Source of the DNA: PGYR01 sp041595255
Lineage (GTDB): Bacteria > Bacteroidota > Ignavibacteria > Kapaibacteriales > UBA2268
DNA: 23,506 nucleotides
NCBI GenBank assembly: GCA_041595255.1
Contig: JBFHKR010000029.1
Coordinates: forward strand, 1-23,506
Reading direction: 5' to 3'
The position numbers were made by a program, and so were the translations under genes. Positions 16,138-23,433 of this stretch are shown piece after piece. Position 1 is the first letter of the stretch. The number at the start of each line of letters is the position of its first letter. The notes beneath the pieces are model-generated. The model was not told where the DNA came from, ran no database searches, and was given only the letters and a program-made list of their open reading frames with translations.

Positions 16138-16874
16138 TGTCTTTTTCTCCTAGATCTTCTTTTTGGCTTATCTCCAAGGGCCTGTTTAGATGGCATCTTA
16201 TCGACTACTTTAATTACTTTATCTGCTGAGCTTGTTCTTGCTATGTTATACATGAAATAGACAACTGCACTTGCAGCACCAGCTATTATTACTGGAACTC
16301 CATATTTACCTAATACACCTAACCCTTCTGTAGTTTCTTTAGTAGTGTCTATAATTGCACCAGCAGTATCTAATGTTCCAGTTGCAAGAGAACCTACTTT
16401 ATTGACTATTCCTTCAGTTGTTTCAGCTACATTTTTAGCCATTCTTTCTATGAATCCCGGCTCTTCTGGTATATTATAATTGGGATCTGATTGTTTTACT
16501 TTAGGATAAAGTATTGCAGTTGTTGTAATTCGATTTTGTTTAACTCCCCAATACAAGATTTTTATCGCTCGAAGAGTAATATTTGAATCTTGAGCTGCAC
16601 CAGCACCAATCTTTTCGATTGATTCACCTGGATAGCCATTAGGAATGTATTCTTTAATTTGATTGGATATTACGAGTTGTACGTAAGAACGTAGTATATT
16701 TTCGATTTGCTTTAGTTCTACACTTGAGTTTCCAAACCAACTAGAAAGAGGATTATCATTATAATCAATACTATCTTTTATATACTTTGCATTAGTATAT
16801 AAATCTCGATCATACTGACTTTCAGATAAGTATTGTATGTCTCGTTTTACTGGTTTGATAGTTGAAGTGTACAT
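16134..16874 (-). CDS. Membrane-anchored protein with basic C-terminus, first gene of the operon
   Basis: A 246-residue protein: a soluble N-terminal part (residues 1-140), an amphipathic stretch (about 140-185, with AETTEGIVNKVGSLATGTLD and IIDTTKETTEGLG), one membrane span near 192-213 (GVPVIIAGAASAVVYFMYNI), and a strongly basic tail (KPKRRSRRKRQ). A tail of this kind beneath a membrane could contact DNA. The ATG at 16874 is the only in-frame start, has no Shine-Dalgarno, and lies about 20 bases from the predicted transcription start, so the leader is very short. The family is not recognised. Confidence 0.75.
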   Translation of the reverse strand: MYTSTIKPVKRDIQYLSESQYDRDLYTNAKYIKDSIDYNDNPLSSWFGNSSVELKQIENILRSYVQLVISNQIKEYIPNGYPGESIEKIGAGAAQDSNITLRAIKILYWGVKQNRITTTAILYPKVKQSDPNYNIPEEPGFIERMAKNVAETTEGIVNKVGSLATGTLDTAGAIIDTTKETTEGLGVLGKYGVPVIIAGAASAVVYFMYNIARTSSADKVIKVVDKMPSKQALGDKPKRRSRRKRQ

Positions 16875-16876
16875 AT

Positions 16877-16928
16877 ACTCGTATTAATTGTTTTTTCAAT
16901 TTTACGAGTTGTAGAAACGGATGTCAAA
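16877..16928 (-). promoter_or_regulatory. Promoter and overlapping operator of the leftward operon
   Basis: On the minus strand, TTTG (16925-16928), a 20-base spacer and TAAAATTG (16897-16904) match the Bacteroidota TTTG / TAnnTTTG promoter at all but one base. An inverted repeat, ACTCGTATTAATTG (16877-16890) with CAATTTTACGAGT (16897-16909), covers the -7 box and the predicted start near 16893. A repressor bound there would block the virion operon, as expected for a temperate virus. The promoter match is visible; the operator role is inferred. Confidence 0.55.
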
Positions 16929-16932
16929 AATG

Positions 16933-16980
16933 TTGACCTAATTGACCAAATTGACCGAGATAGCCGAGATGGCCTAATTG
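16933..16980. repeat. Tandem 9-bp direct repeats in the control region
   Basis: Five imperfect units follow one another: a partial TTGACC, then TAATTGACC (16939-16947), AAATTGACC (16948-16956), GAGATAGCC (16957-16965), GAGATGGCC (16966-16974), and a partial TAATTG. All full units end in CC. They lie just upstream of the leftward promoter. Direct repeats of this size are typical binding arrays for a regulator or, in plasmids, iterons for a replication initiator. Confidence 0.6.
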
Positions 16981-16991
16981 TTTTTGAGAAA

Positions 16992-17025
16992 GCTATTTAG
17001 TTTTAATAGCGTATTTATTGCAATA
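16992..17025. promoter_or_regulatory. Two small palindromes in the divergent control region
   Basis: GCTATT and AATAGC (16992-16997, 17005-17010) form a 6-bp inverted repeat with a 7-base gap. TATTGCAATA (17016-17025) is a perfect 10-bp palindrome. They lie between the leftward and rightward promoters, where operators of a lysis-lysogeny switch would be expected. Short AT-rich palindromes can arise by chance. Confidence 0.3.
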
Positions 17026-17049
17026 TACACGACATATCTTATTATTTTT

Positions 17050-17081
17050 TTTGTATCCTAATTTTAAAAATACTACCTTCA
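17050..17081 (+). promoter_or_regulatory. Candidate promoter of the lipoprotein genes
   Basis: TTTG (17050-17053), a 20-base spacer and TACCTTCA (17074-17081, compare TAnnTTTG) form a partial Bacteroidota-type promoter about 40 bases before the first lipoprotein start. The -7 match is incomplete. Confidence 0.35.
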
Positions 17082-17119
17082 ATTTTTGAAATTCAATAAT
17101 AATAATTAAGGAGGTTCTT

Positions 17120-18283
17120 ATGAACGGCAGTATTCAAAAATTCTACATTCTAACTTTTAGCTTAATTGCTTCTATATTAATAATATATGGTTGTAAAGAA
17201 AACACACATATAGCTGATGAAAATGGCGGTGTAAGTTCAATTCATAATGTGAGATTTGGATTAACAGTTAATGATAATATATTTGTTGATTTAGAATCTC
17301 AAGACTCAGTAAATAACATTAGTACGAAAATACATCGCTTCATGGACTCTCTTGGCTTGTCATATAATAATTCAGATACGCCGCATGGACTAGCACTTCT
17401 ATATTCTGATTTAATTGATACAACTAATTTTAATAATCTTGAAGCCGTTCTCTATTTCTTTGATTCAGGTAATGAAGACAGTGTAAAAGTCTGGATTGAT
17501 AATAGTGGTACCTTGCTCTTAAATCAGGACTATTCAAGAATATCTCATTACGTTTTAGCTTTTGAAGATCTTTATAGATTTGATTACATAGAAAATTTGG
17601 GAACAAATCAAGCATATTTGTTGTTAGATCAAACAGCTTTACCTGCCGATGATGAACAATATCCTTCTGAATTTCAAACTGAGATAGATAAGAATTATTC
17701 TATCGCAATAGAAAGTAATCCAGATGCTCCTGATGAAAAGAAAAAGAGATTATGCAGTAATAACTTTATAGATTGCCCTGATTATCACCAAGCTGGTACG
17801 TGTGGATTCACTGAGACTCAGACTACTGTAAAAACAAGATGTAGTCCAGATATAGGAACTTGTTTGCAATCTACTTCTGCTGCATTATTAAATGATAATA
17901 GTACCCCTTTTGATTCACTTGTAACTCCAGATATGCATAAGATTGAAAGGTATGTGTTACTTAATAATACTAAATATGAGTACATGATTGAAGATTTTTA
18001 TTATTTGTCATCAGTGGTAGCTCAAAATTTTACTCTAAGCATAGCTTTAGATGTTAAAGATTTAAGTAATACAAACTTCTTGGATATTTTTAAAAATTAT
18101 AATAATCCCAGTTATGCTGATAGTATACTAATTACTTCGGTTAGTAAACCAATTATTCTTGATATCTGTAATGCTACAAAACTTCTTACAACGGATTCTA
18201 GAGCAACCAATATAATTAATAATACTATTAGTCTTACAAATACATATGAAAATAAAACTATTACATATATTAAAAATAATTAA
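17120..18283 (+). CDS. Lipoprotein with Cys-rich middle, 387 aa
   Basis: A lipoprotein signal peptide (basic start, hydrophobic ILTFSLIASILIIYG) ends at C25, the lipidation cysteine. The mature protein is acidic and AT-encoded, with a beta-type first half and a Cys-rich segment near residues 211-250 (RLCSNNFIDCPDYHQAGTC and TRCSPDIGTCLQ), probably disulphide-bonded in the periplasm or on the surface. The ATG has AAGGAGG five bases upstream. It is oriented opposite to the virion operon and lies between the control region and the attachment site, the usual place for cargo genes. I do not recognise the family. A role in exclusion of other phages or in host fitness is possible. Confidence 0.8.
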   Translation: MNGSIQKFYILTFSLIASILIIYGCKENTHIADENGGVSSIHNVRFGLTVNDNIFVDLESQDSVNNISTKIHRFMDSLGLSYNNSDTPHGLALLYSDLIDTTNFNNLEAVLYFFDSGNEDSVKVWIDNSGTLLLNQDYSRISHYVLAFEDLYRFDYIENLGTNQAYLLLDQTALPADDEQYPSEFQTEIDKNYSIAIESNPDAPDEKKKRLCSNNFIDCPDYHQAGTCGFTETQTTVKTRCSPDIGTCLQSTSAALLNDNSTPFDSLVTPDMHKIERYVLLNNTKYEYMIEDFYYLSSVVAQNFTLSIALDVKDLSNTNFLDIFKNYNNPSYADSILITSVSKPIILDICNATKLLTTDSRATNIINNTISLTNTYENKTITYIKNN

Positions 18284-18722
18284 AGTTTTAACATTGACTT
18301 TAATAATTTTAAGCTGTTCAAACAAGGAGATAGCTTCGCATGATTTGAAAAAAGGAGTTTATGCCTGGAGAGAACAAAACATTTTTAAATCTTATTATTA
18401 TCTTTATTTGAATAAAACTAATTTTGAAATAGGAGACACATTAACATTACTTGATAATTCTGATTTCAAATATACTAATTGTGGTTTCTTCGGATTTGGT
18501 AAATATTTAATTGAAGGAGACTCACTCTATCTTAATTTTGATAGTACTGCATCACATTTTGATAGTGTTTTAACTGAAGATAAGATGGCTTTTATCTACT
18601 TCATTGAAGATGAAAATACTATATCAAATAAACTTAGTACAAGATCAACTAGAGATGGGAAAGCGGATAGTTATACAATATCAGAATTGCATTACGTAAA
18701 GAATTCACAGAATGTTGAATAA
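18246..18722 (+). CDS. Small lipoprotein, 158 aa
   Basis: The signal peptide (MKIKLLHILKIIKVLTLTLI) ends in ILSC, with C24 as the lipidated residue. The start overlaps the previous gene by 38 bases, longer than usual, but it is the only start that gives the basic n-region. The mature part is a run of beta-strands and turns (YYYLYLNKTNFEIGDTLTLL, FFGFGKYLIEGDSLYLNF) like lipocalin-type small lipoproteins of Bacteroidota. It is probably co-transcribed with the 387-aa lipoprotein. The function is unknown. Confidence 0.75.
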   Translation: MKIKLLHILKIIKVLTLTLIILSCSNKEIASHDLKKGVYAWREQNIFKSYYYLYLNKTNFEIGDTLTLLDNSDFKYTNCGFFGFGKYLIEGDSLYLNFDSTASHFDSVLTEDKMAFIYFIEDENTISNKLSTRSTRDGKADSYTISELHYVKNSQNVE

Positions 18723-18770
18723 GACTATGTCAAATACGGTCAAGGTACAATTGGCTAATCATAAAACAAA

Positions 18771-18808
18771 TTAAGTTGTTAAGTAGTTAAATATTACATG
18801 ACACTTAA
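18771..18808. repeat. Short repeats next to the attachment site
   Basis: TTAAGTTG (18771-18778), TTAAGTAG (18779-18786) and TTAAATAT (18787-18794) are near-direct 8-base repeats, and ACTTAA (18803-18808) is an inverted TTAAGT. They lie within 45 bases of the tRNA fragment, where a tyrosine integrase would need arm-type binding sites. The region 18723-18812 holds no gene. Confidence 0.3.
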
Positions 18809-18812
18809 TCAA

Positions 18813-18856
18813 GACTCATAATCCGTTGGCCGGGGGTTCAAGTCCCTCTGGGCCCA
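18813..18856 (+). tRNA. 3' half of tRNA-Met(CAU): attachment site of the element
   Basis: The 3' part folds as a tRNA: anticodon CAU at 18817-18819 in loop CTCATAA, the 3' side of the anticodon stem (TCCGT, 18822-18826), a variable loop, a 5-bp T-stem with loop TTCAAGT (18837-18843), acceptor 3' strand TGGGCCC (18849-18855) and discriminator A18856. The matching 5' half (GGGCCCA..., D-arm) is absent: upstream bases CAAGA pair only at the two loop-proximal positions. The intact copy should read ACGGACTCATAATCCGT. The lack of a 5' half means this copy is inactive. Elongator tRNA-Met or tRNA-Ile(CAU) are both possible. Confidence 0.85.
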
Positions 18857-18869
18857 CAAGTTATACAAG

Positions 18870-18902
18870 AAAGCTCCTCGCATTGCGATGGAGCTTTTTT
18901 TT
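18870..18902 (+). terminator. Rho-independent terminator of the original tRNA gene
   Basis: AAAGCTCC (18870-18877) pairs with GGAGCTTT (18890-18897) around an inner TCGC/GCGA stem, followed by a run of T to 18902. It lies 13 bases after the tRNA fragment and marks the chromosomal side of the junction. Confidence 0.85.
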
Positions 18903-18966
18903 ATGGGTGGAGCATCTCGCTCTGATTTTATTGAAACTTCAATTGCTCGAAGAAAGTGCAAAAGAA

Positions 18967-18992
18967 CCCCTTGTAGTTTTTACTGCAAGGGG
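18967..18992 (-). terminator. Terminator of the TPR/transglutaminase gene
   Basis: CCCCTTGTAGT (18967-18977) and ACTGCAAGGGG (18982-18992) form an 11-bp stem with one G-T pair and a 4-base loop. On the minus strand it is followed by TTCTTTT, 21 bases after the stop of the gene ending at 19014. Confidence 0.8.
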
Positions 18993-19013
18993 ATTTGTTT
19001 ATCGCAAGCCAAT

Positions 19014-22000
19014 TCAGCCCTTTTTAAATATCAAGTTAGTTTTATCTGATTTTGCTAACTTCCTGATATCTTCTTTGAACAATTGAAAATCTTCTACTTT
19101 TACTGTATCTGTAAGAAGGTTGAATATTCTTTTGCATACAAGTCTATCTTTCTCCATTTTAAATACAAGAGAGTATTCGAAAATAGAATTTGAAATATTA
19201 ATATTTGCAGGCATCTCCGATAACTTTGTTCCCTTTGGCAAATTCACACTTATCGTTTCTAACTCCTCCTCACTACTAAAATAGCTTTGCAATTCTATAG
19301 GTGTTTTTCTCTCTGATCCAGCTACAAAGTCTGCACTTTTGAATTTATCAGTCCAATCTATTTCGAATACTAACATATCGCCTACTTCTATAAAACTCTG
19401 TGGTTGTTCGTATTCATAAAAATAACATACACTATCAGACAAATCATCTAGGCCAGATATAAAATAAAACTCGTTAATATTTATTCTAGGGTCATCATCT
19501 ATTACAGCCTTTTCCATTTGTTCGTTTCTTTCTTTTTCTGTCAGATATAAATATATATCTCTCATGATAGAAGCTTTATCACCATATTTTCTTGATCTCT
19601 TCTTTGTTAGAACTTTCTCATTATCAAACGATAACTCTGTAATTCTTTCGACGCCATTTTTAGAACCAATGTTGTTCTTCATATTAATCAGTTTGTTCGA
19701 ACCATCTTTGATTGGCAATAGTAATTGATTTTTTGACCAGAAAGGTACATTTGCAAATGGTAGAAATTCGTTCGTCGTCTCTATATAGTATTCATTATCA
19801 TTTAAATTGAGCTGTGCTATACAATGATCAAAATTGATAGAGGGTAAAGGTAAACTTTGTAGCCCATTATCTCTAGTATTCACAAGAACCAAGTTAGCAT
19901 CTAACCCAGCTTCTTTGCAAAGATTCACGAAAAGCGTAGAAATATCTTTACAGTCTCCTAGTTTTTCATCCAATAAAATATTGGATTTTTGTGGTATATA
20001 TCCTGATTGTCTGAAGGCTATAGAAGAATAACGGATTTCTTTCACTACATATTGGTATATTTTAAATGCCTTATCGTAGTCCGAATCATCTTCGCTAATA
20101 AGATTGCTTAGTATAGTCTTAAAATAATCATGTGATTCTATTTTATTTTTAGTCATATCTTTGTACCAATCTACTACATAAGACCAAGAAGGTATGCTCG
20201 ATACATATACGCACGTAGCAACATCTTTAGGACTAGGCATATACGATTCATTATTTATACTAGCAAGATTTTCTAGCTCCCACTCATATATATTATAGTC
20301 ACCTATTTTAGATATACTTGGTTTTAAAGTATCATTATTTGTGACTTTATAGCTAAACTTTTTGTCACCTTCCACAGCTAGTGTATATTTTGATTTCTGT
20401 ATAGGGAAATAGCTACTCATTTGATAATCGTCCCAAAAATGATTAGTCATAGCAAAGCCATTGTAAGTCCATAATTTGTAAACTATTTTTATAGCATCAC
20501 CCACTTCTATGTTAGGAAAAACAAGAAGAGTTTCATTTTCCTCAGCTTTTACTCTCGAATTATTCTTTTTCAATAGAAAAGCTTCTTCTATTTGATAAGT
20601 TTGATTGCTATAGACTGGCACCTCAAATTCTTTTAACATATCTATACCCTTAGAATTATTGGCCTTGAGCAATAGAAAGAATTTCTGTTCGAATCCACCA
20701 TTCGCATAAGCCACTGACTGAACCTCATCGAGAAGAAATGATACATCATATTCACTATCTGAATTTGAATTCTTATAGATAGAATCAAGGTCCGGTTTTT
20801 CTAACTCATTGAATATATTAATCTCTCCTTCCATATTTGACAACATAATTCTACTTTTATAGTCTAGTGGGTTGTATTCTATTGAAGATTTAAAACTCTT
20901 TTTAGCTAAATCTACTTTTTTCATCTGTTGGTATATTTTTGCTGCAGATGAATGAAATTGAGAGTAATAAGGCGATACTTCCAATCCTTTTTTAATATAT
21001 TCTAGAGCAATTTCATACTCCTCAGAGTTAAAATAAATATTACTCAATATATCATAAGCACCAGTAGAATAAGGGAAGTTTTTTATGTAATCCTTCATAA
21101 TATTAATACCCTTTTCTTTATCGCCTGTTTGTATATACAAAGTAGAAAGATAAGTTGTAAATTTGTAATTGTGATTGTTTTCTAGATAATCTTCTACTAG
21201 GTCTATAGCTTTGTTATATTCCTTTGTCCCACTAAAATAATAATTCATTAAAATATTAATATAGTAAACTTCATCTGGGAATTTTTTATTTCCATCAATA
21301 CACTTTTTTACCATGCTCTGATAATTATTTTTAAGAGCCTCTAAGTTAATCTCCCTTTGATTTATTGCATTCTCATCAAAGTATTTCGGATGTTTTTTCA
21401 TTTTCTCTAGCAAAGCTTCTAATGCAGGAATATTTTTATTTTGCAATTCTTGATTCCAGAGATTGAAAAGAGGAGCTGGATATTTATCAGAATACGACTT
21501 TATTTTTTCAATAGTATTATTGAATAAAGTGGGATTACCTGTAATAGCAAAATATTCCATATCAACTAAATTGCTTAATAAGGTATTAGGCATCATTTCA
21601 TTGATAACCTTTCTCAACTCGTTAGCTTTTTTGAAATTATTCGTATATTTATATTCTTTGAATAATATTAATCTATACACTATCTCATTAGGTTCTTTTT
21701 CTATAAGACCCTCAATATACTTCTCATGTTTATCTTTGAATGTTTTTATATTCTCACCCTTTAGTCTAGGGTATTCTTTATAAGTAGAACTCACTGCCAA
21801 ATTTTCAATATCCTTACCAACAGGGTCAGTAAGTCTGAAAATAAAATTCGCTTGTGTGATTTCACTAGAACCTATCTGCACTAATATTCGATTCCAACCC
21901 TTTTTTAGATTTACTTCAAACAAGTATGAATCTTGTCCATTATTAGGTTCTTCTTTCTCTTTGAAAACTAGCTGATCATTTGTCCATACTTTTACAGATC

Positions 22001-22724
22001 CAGAAACACCTAATCGACCTTGTACAGTTGTATCATTTTTGGACTCTATGAATGTTTGAGCATACATAATCGAATTATCGTTTTCAAATATGTAATTAAA
22101 TCTTAACCACTCCCCTTTTCCAAACAAACTTGATTCGAACCACTTAACTTTTGCGTTATATTTATTTCTAAATACATTTTCTATTTCAGGTTTAGAAATA
22201 GGGTCGTAATCTTTATCAAACCCTGAACCTGAAGTATTCTCGAAGACACCTGCTATTTGCCAGTTGTGGTAATTATTCAGTTTATTCAAATACTCTTTAC
22301 TTTTGGGATAGTCTGCTACTGTTAAGTAATAAACACCAAGTGCTTCGTATATATTATTGCGAAGCTGACTATATTCTATTGATTCTAATTCATCATCTAG
22401 AGATTCGAAGAAATTACTATGCTTAGTACTCATAGCTTTAGAGAAAAAACTACCCCATAGAGCAGTAGTGATATATTCGTATGATTGTACATTAGACTTT
22501 AATAACGAAAAGACTAATTCCGGATCTGGCTGCTGATATTCCTTGAGTATAGCAAGATATAAAGTTGCTTTTTCTGCATTATCTTCATTAGAAACAGCTT
22601 CTTCAAAATTTATAATAGCAGAATCTATATCATTTTGATTCAAATATGAAATAGCTTGCTTATAATCAGTAAAAAGATTTTGATACGCAAGTATCAATAA
22701 TACGAAAGTTATAATAGACTTCAA
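19014..22724 (-). CDS. Exported TPR / DUF3857 / transglutaminase-like protein, 1236 aa
   Basis: The start is TTG (22724) with GGAGGA six bases upstream, giving an N-terminal signal peptide (MKSIITFVLLILAYQNLF). Residues about 20-100 and 340-630 are tetratricopeptide-like helices (SAIINFEEAVSNEDN, YEIALEYIKKGLEVSPYYSQ). About 650-850 matches the DUF3857 beta domain (VGDAIKIVYKLWTYNG), and about 880-1000 is a transglutaminase-like core: LGDCKDISTLFVNLC with C925, NFDHCIAQL with H967, and YYIETTNEF with E982 where Asp is usual. The domain order is common in Bacteroidota periplasmic or surface proteins of unknown substrate. It is monocistronic, chromosomal, and unrelated in sequence to the element's peptidase apart from the shared core. 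Confidence 0.9.
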   Translation of the reverse strand: MKSIITFVLLILAYQNLFTDYKQAISYLNQNDIDSAIINFEEAVSNEDNAEKATLYLAILKEYQQPDPELVFSLLKSNVQSYEYITTALWGSFFSKAMSTKHSNFFESLDDELESIEYSQLRNNIYEALGVYYLTVADYPKSKEYLNKLNNYHNWQIAGVFENTSGSGFDKDYDPISKPEIENVFRNKYNAKVKWFESSLFGKGEWLRFNYIFENDNSIMYAQTFIESKNDTTVQGRLGVSGSVKVWTNDQLVFKEKEEPNNGQDSYLFEVNLKKGWNRILVQIGSSEITQANFIFRLTDPVGKDIENLAVSSTYKEYPRLKGENIKTFKDKHEKYIEGLIEKEPNEIVYRLILFKEYKYTNNFKKANELRKVINEMMPNTLLSNLVDMEYFAITGNPTLFNNTIEKIKSYSDKYPAPLFNLWNQELQNKNIPALEALLEKMKKHPKYFDENAINQREINLEALKNNYQSMVKKCIDGNKKFPDEVYYINILMNYYFSGTKEYNKAIDLVEDYLENNHNYKFTTYLSTLYIQTGDKEKGINIMKDYIKNFPYSTGAYDILSNIYFNSEEYEIALEYIKKGLEVSPYYSQFHSSAAKIYQQMKKVDLAKKSFKSSIEYNPLDYKSRIMLSNMEGEINIFNELEKPDLDSIYKNSNSDSEYDVSFLLDEVQSVAYANGGFEQKFFLLLKANNSKGIDMLKEFEVPVYSNQTYQIEEAFLLKKNNSRVKAEENETLLVFPNIEVGDAIKIVYKLWTYNGFAMTNHFWDDYQMSSYFPIQKSKYTLAVEGDKKFSYKVTNNDTLKPSISKIGDYNIYEWELENLASINNESYMPSPKDVATCVYVSSIPSWSYVVDWYKDMTKNKIESHDYFKTILSNLISEDDSDYDKAFKIYQYVVKEIRYSSIAFRQSGYIPQKSNILLDEKLGDCKDISTLFVNLCKEAGLDANLVLVNTRDNGLQSLPLPSINFDHCIAQLNLNDNEYYIETTNEFLPFANVPFWSKNQLLLPIKDGSNKLINMKNNIGSKNGVERITELSFDNEKVLTKKRSRKYGDKASIMRDIYLYLTEKERNEQMEKAVIDDDPRININEFYFISGLDDLSDSVCYFYEYEQPQSFIEVGDMLVFEIDWTDKFKSADFVAGSERKTPIELQSYFSSEEELETISVNLPKGTKLSEMPANINISNSIFEYSLVFKMEKDRLVCKRIFNLLTDTVKVEDFQLFKEDIRKLAKSDKTNLIFKKG

Positions 22725-22998
22725 GATTTGTCCTCCGAAAATATATTTTATCCATAGTTATTATGATAGTTAATTTACGATTATTATACTTTTTGAACAA
22801 AAATTATTTAAAAGTTATTTGTTACTAAATTTAGATTTTGTCAAAGTATTTACCTTTTTTTTTAAAATTCTTGATAGACTAGTTTCTATTTATTTACACT
22901 ATATTGAATGAATTTGGACACTTTCATTTAGTTATAATCCATCACTTTATTATATTACAAAAATTAAAATTTGACAATAATACTTTTGTAGTGAAAAT

Positions 22999-23433
22999 AT
23001 GAGTAATGATATTAGATTAAATTCAGATAAAGCACCAGAGCCAGTAGGACTATATCCTCACGCTAGACAAGTCGGCAACCTCCTATTCTTATCGGGTGTA
23101 GGGCCTAGAGAGAGAGGCAAAAAGGAAATCCCAGGTGTGACATTGGATGAATCTGGCAATATAGAAAGTTATGATATAGAAACACAATGCCACTCTGTTT
23201 TTAATAATGTGAAGATGATTTTAGAGGCTTGTGGTAGTGATTGGTGTAACTTAATCGATGTTACTGTGTTTCTTACTAATATGAAAGATGACTTTCCAAA
23301 ATATAATAAGATTTATGCTGAGTATTTCAAAGATAATCAGCCAGCGAGAACGACACTAGGTATCCATAGTTTACCTACTCCTATCGCAATTGAACTCAAA
23401 TGTATAGCAATAATAGAAGACTCCAAACAATGA
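22999..23433 (+). CDS. RidA-family deaminase, 2-aminomuconate deaminase-like
   Basis: A 144-residue member of the RidA (YjgF/YER057c/UK114) family. The conserved N-terminal half includes PHARQVGNLLFLSGVGPRE, and the active-site arginine is R117 in QPARTTLGI, with E132 in IAIELKCIAI. The PHAR and GPRERGKKEIPGV segments resemble the 2-aminomuconate deaminase subgroup of the kynurenine/3-hydroxyanthranilate route rather than general RidA, which hydrolyses reactive enamines and imines. It acts in the cytosol, normally as a trimer. The start codon overlap with the next lipoprotein (ATGA) suggests an operon running off the window. The subgroup call is tentative. Confidence 0.88.
   Translation: MSNDIRLNSDKAPEPVGLYPHARQVGNLLFLSGVGPRERGKKEIPGVTLDESGNIESYDIETQCHSVFNNVKMILEACGSDWCNLIDVTVFLTNMKDDFPKYNKIYAEYFKDNQPARTTLGIHSLPTPIAIELKCIAIIEDSKQ

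Larger units (their letters stand above)
1..18856. mobile_element. Integrated virus-like element (right part), inserted in a tRNA-Met gene
   Basis: The right boundary is the 3' half of a CAU tRNA at 18813-18856, still followed by a terminator, so the chromosome lies to the right and the element to the left. The contents are a 21-gene leftward operon of lysis, candidate structural and polyvalent proteins, a divergent control region and two rightward lipoprotein genes. The left end, integrase, repressor, replication and packaging genes are not in the window. No tail, portal or terminase gene is recognisable. That the element is a temperate virus rather than another integrated element is inferred from the holin/endolysin pair, the spike-like protein and the virion-type small membrane proteins. 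Confidence 0.75.

Noticed and set aside
16877..16909. Inverted repeat as an mRNA hairpin hiding the start codon
   Set aside because: The predicted transcription start lies between the arms, so only one arm would be transcribed.
18813..18856. tRNA split by a group I intron in the anticodon loop
   Set aside because: No 5' tRNA half is found upstream, and the intervening sequence contains ordinary genes, so truncation by integration fits better.
18826..19086. Plus-strand 86-aa open frame
   Set aside because: It runs through the tRNA fragment and two terminators, so it cannot be a normal gene.
22981..22988. TACTTTTG as the -7 box of the RidA-family gene
   Set aside because: The box matches, but no TTTG lies 19-21 bases upstream and the leader would be only about six bases. 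The 22725-22998 gap is otherwise just AT-rich, with no supported feature.
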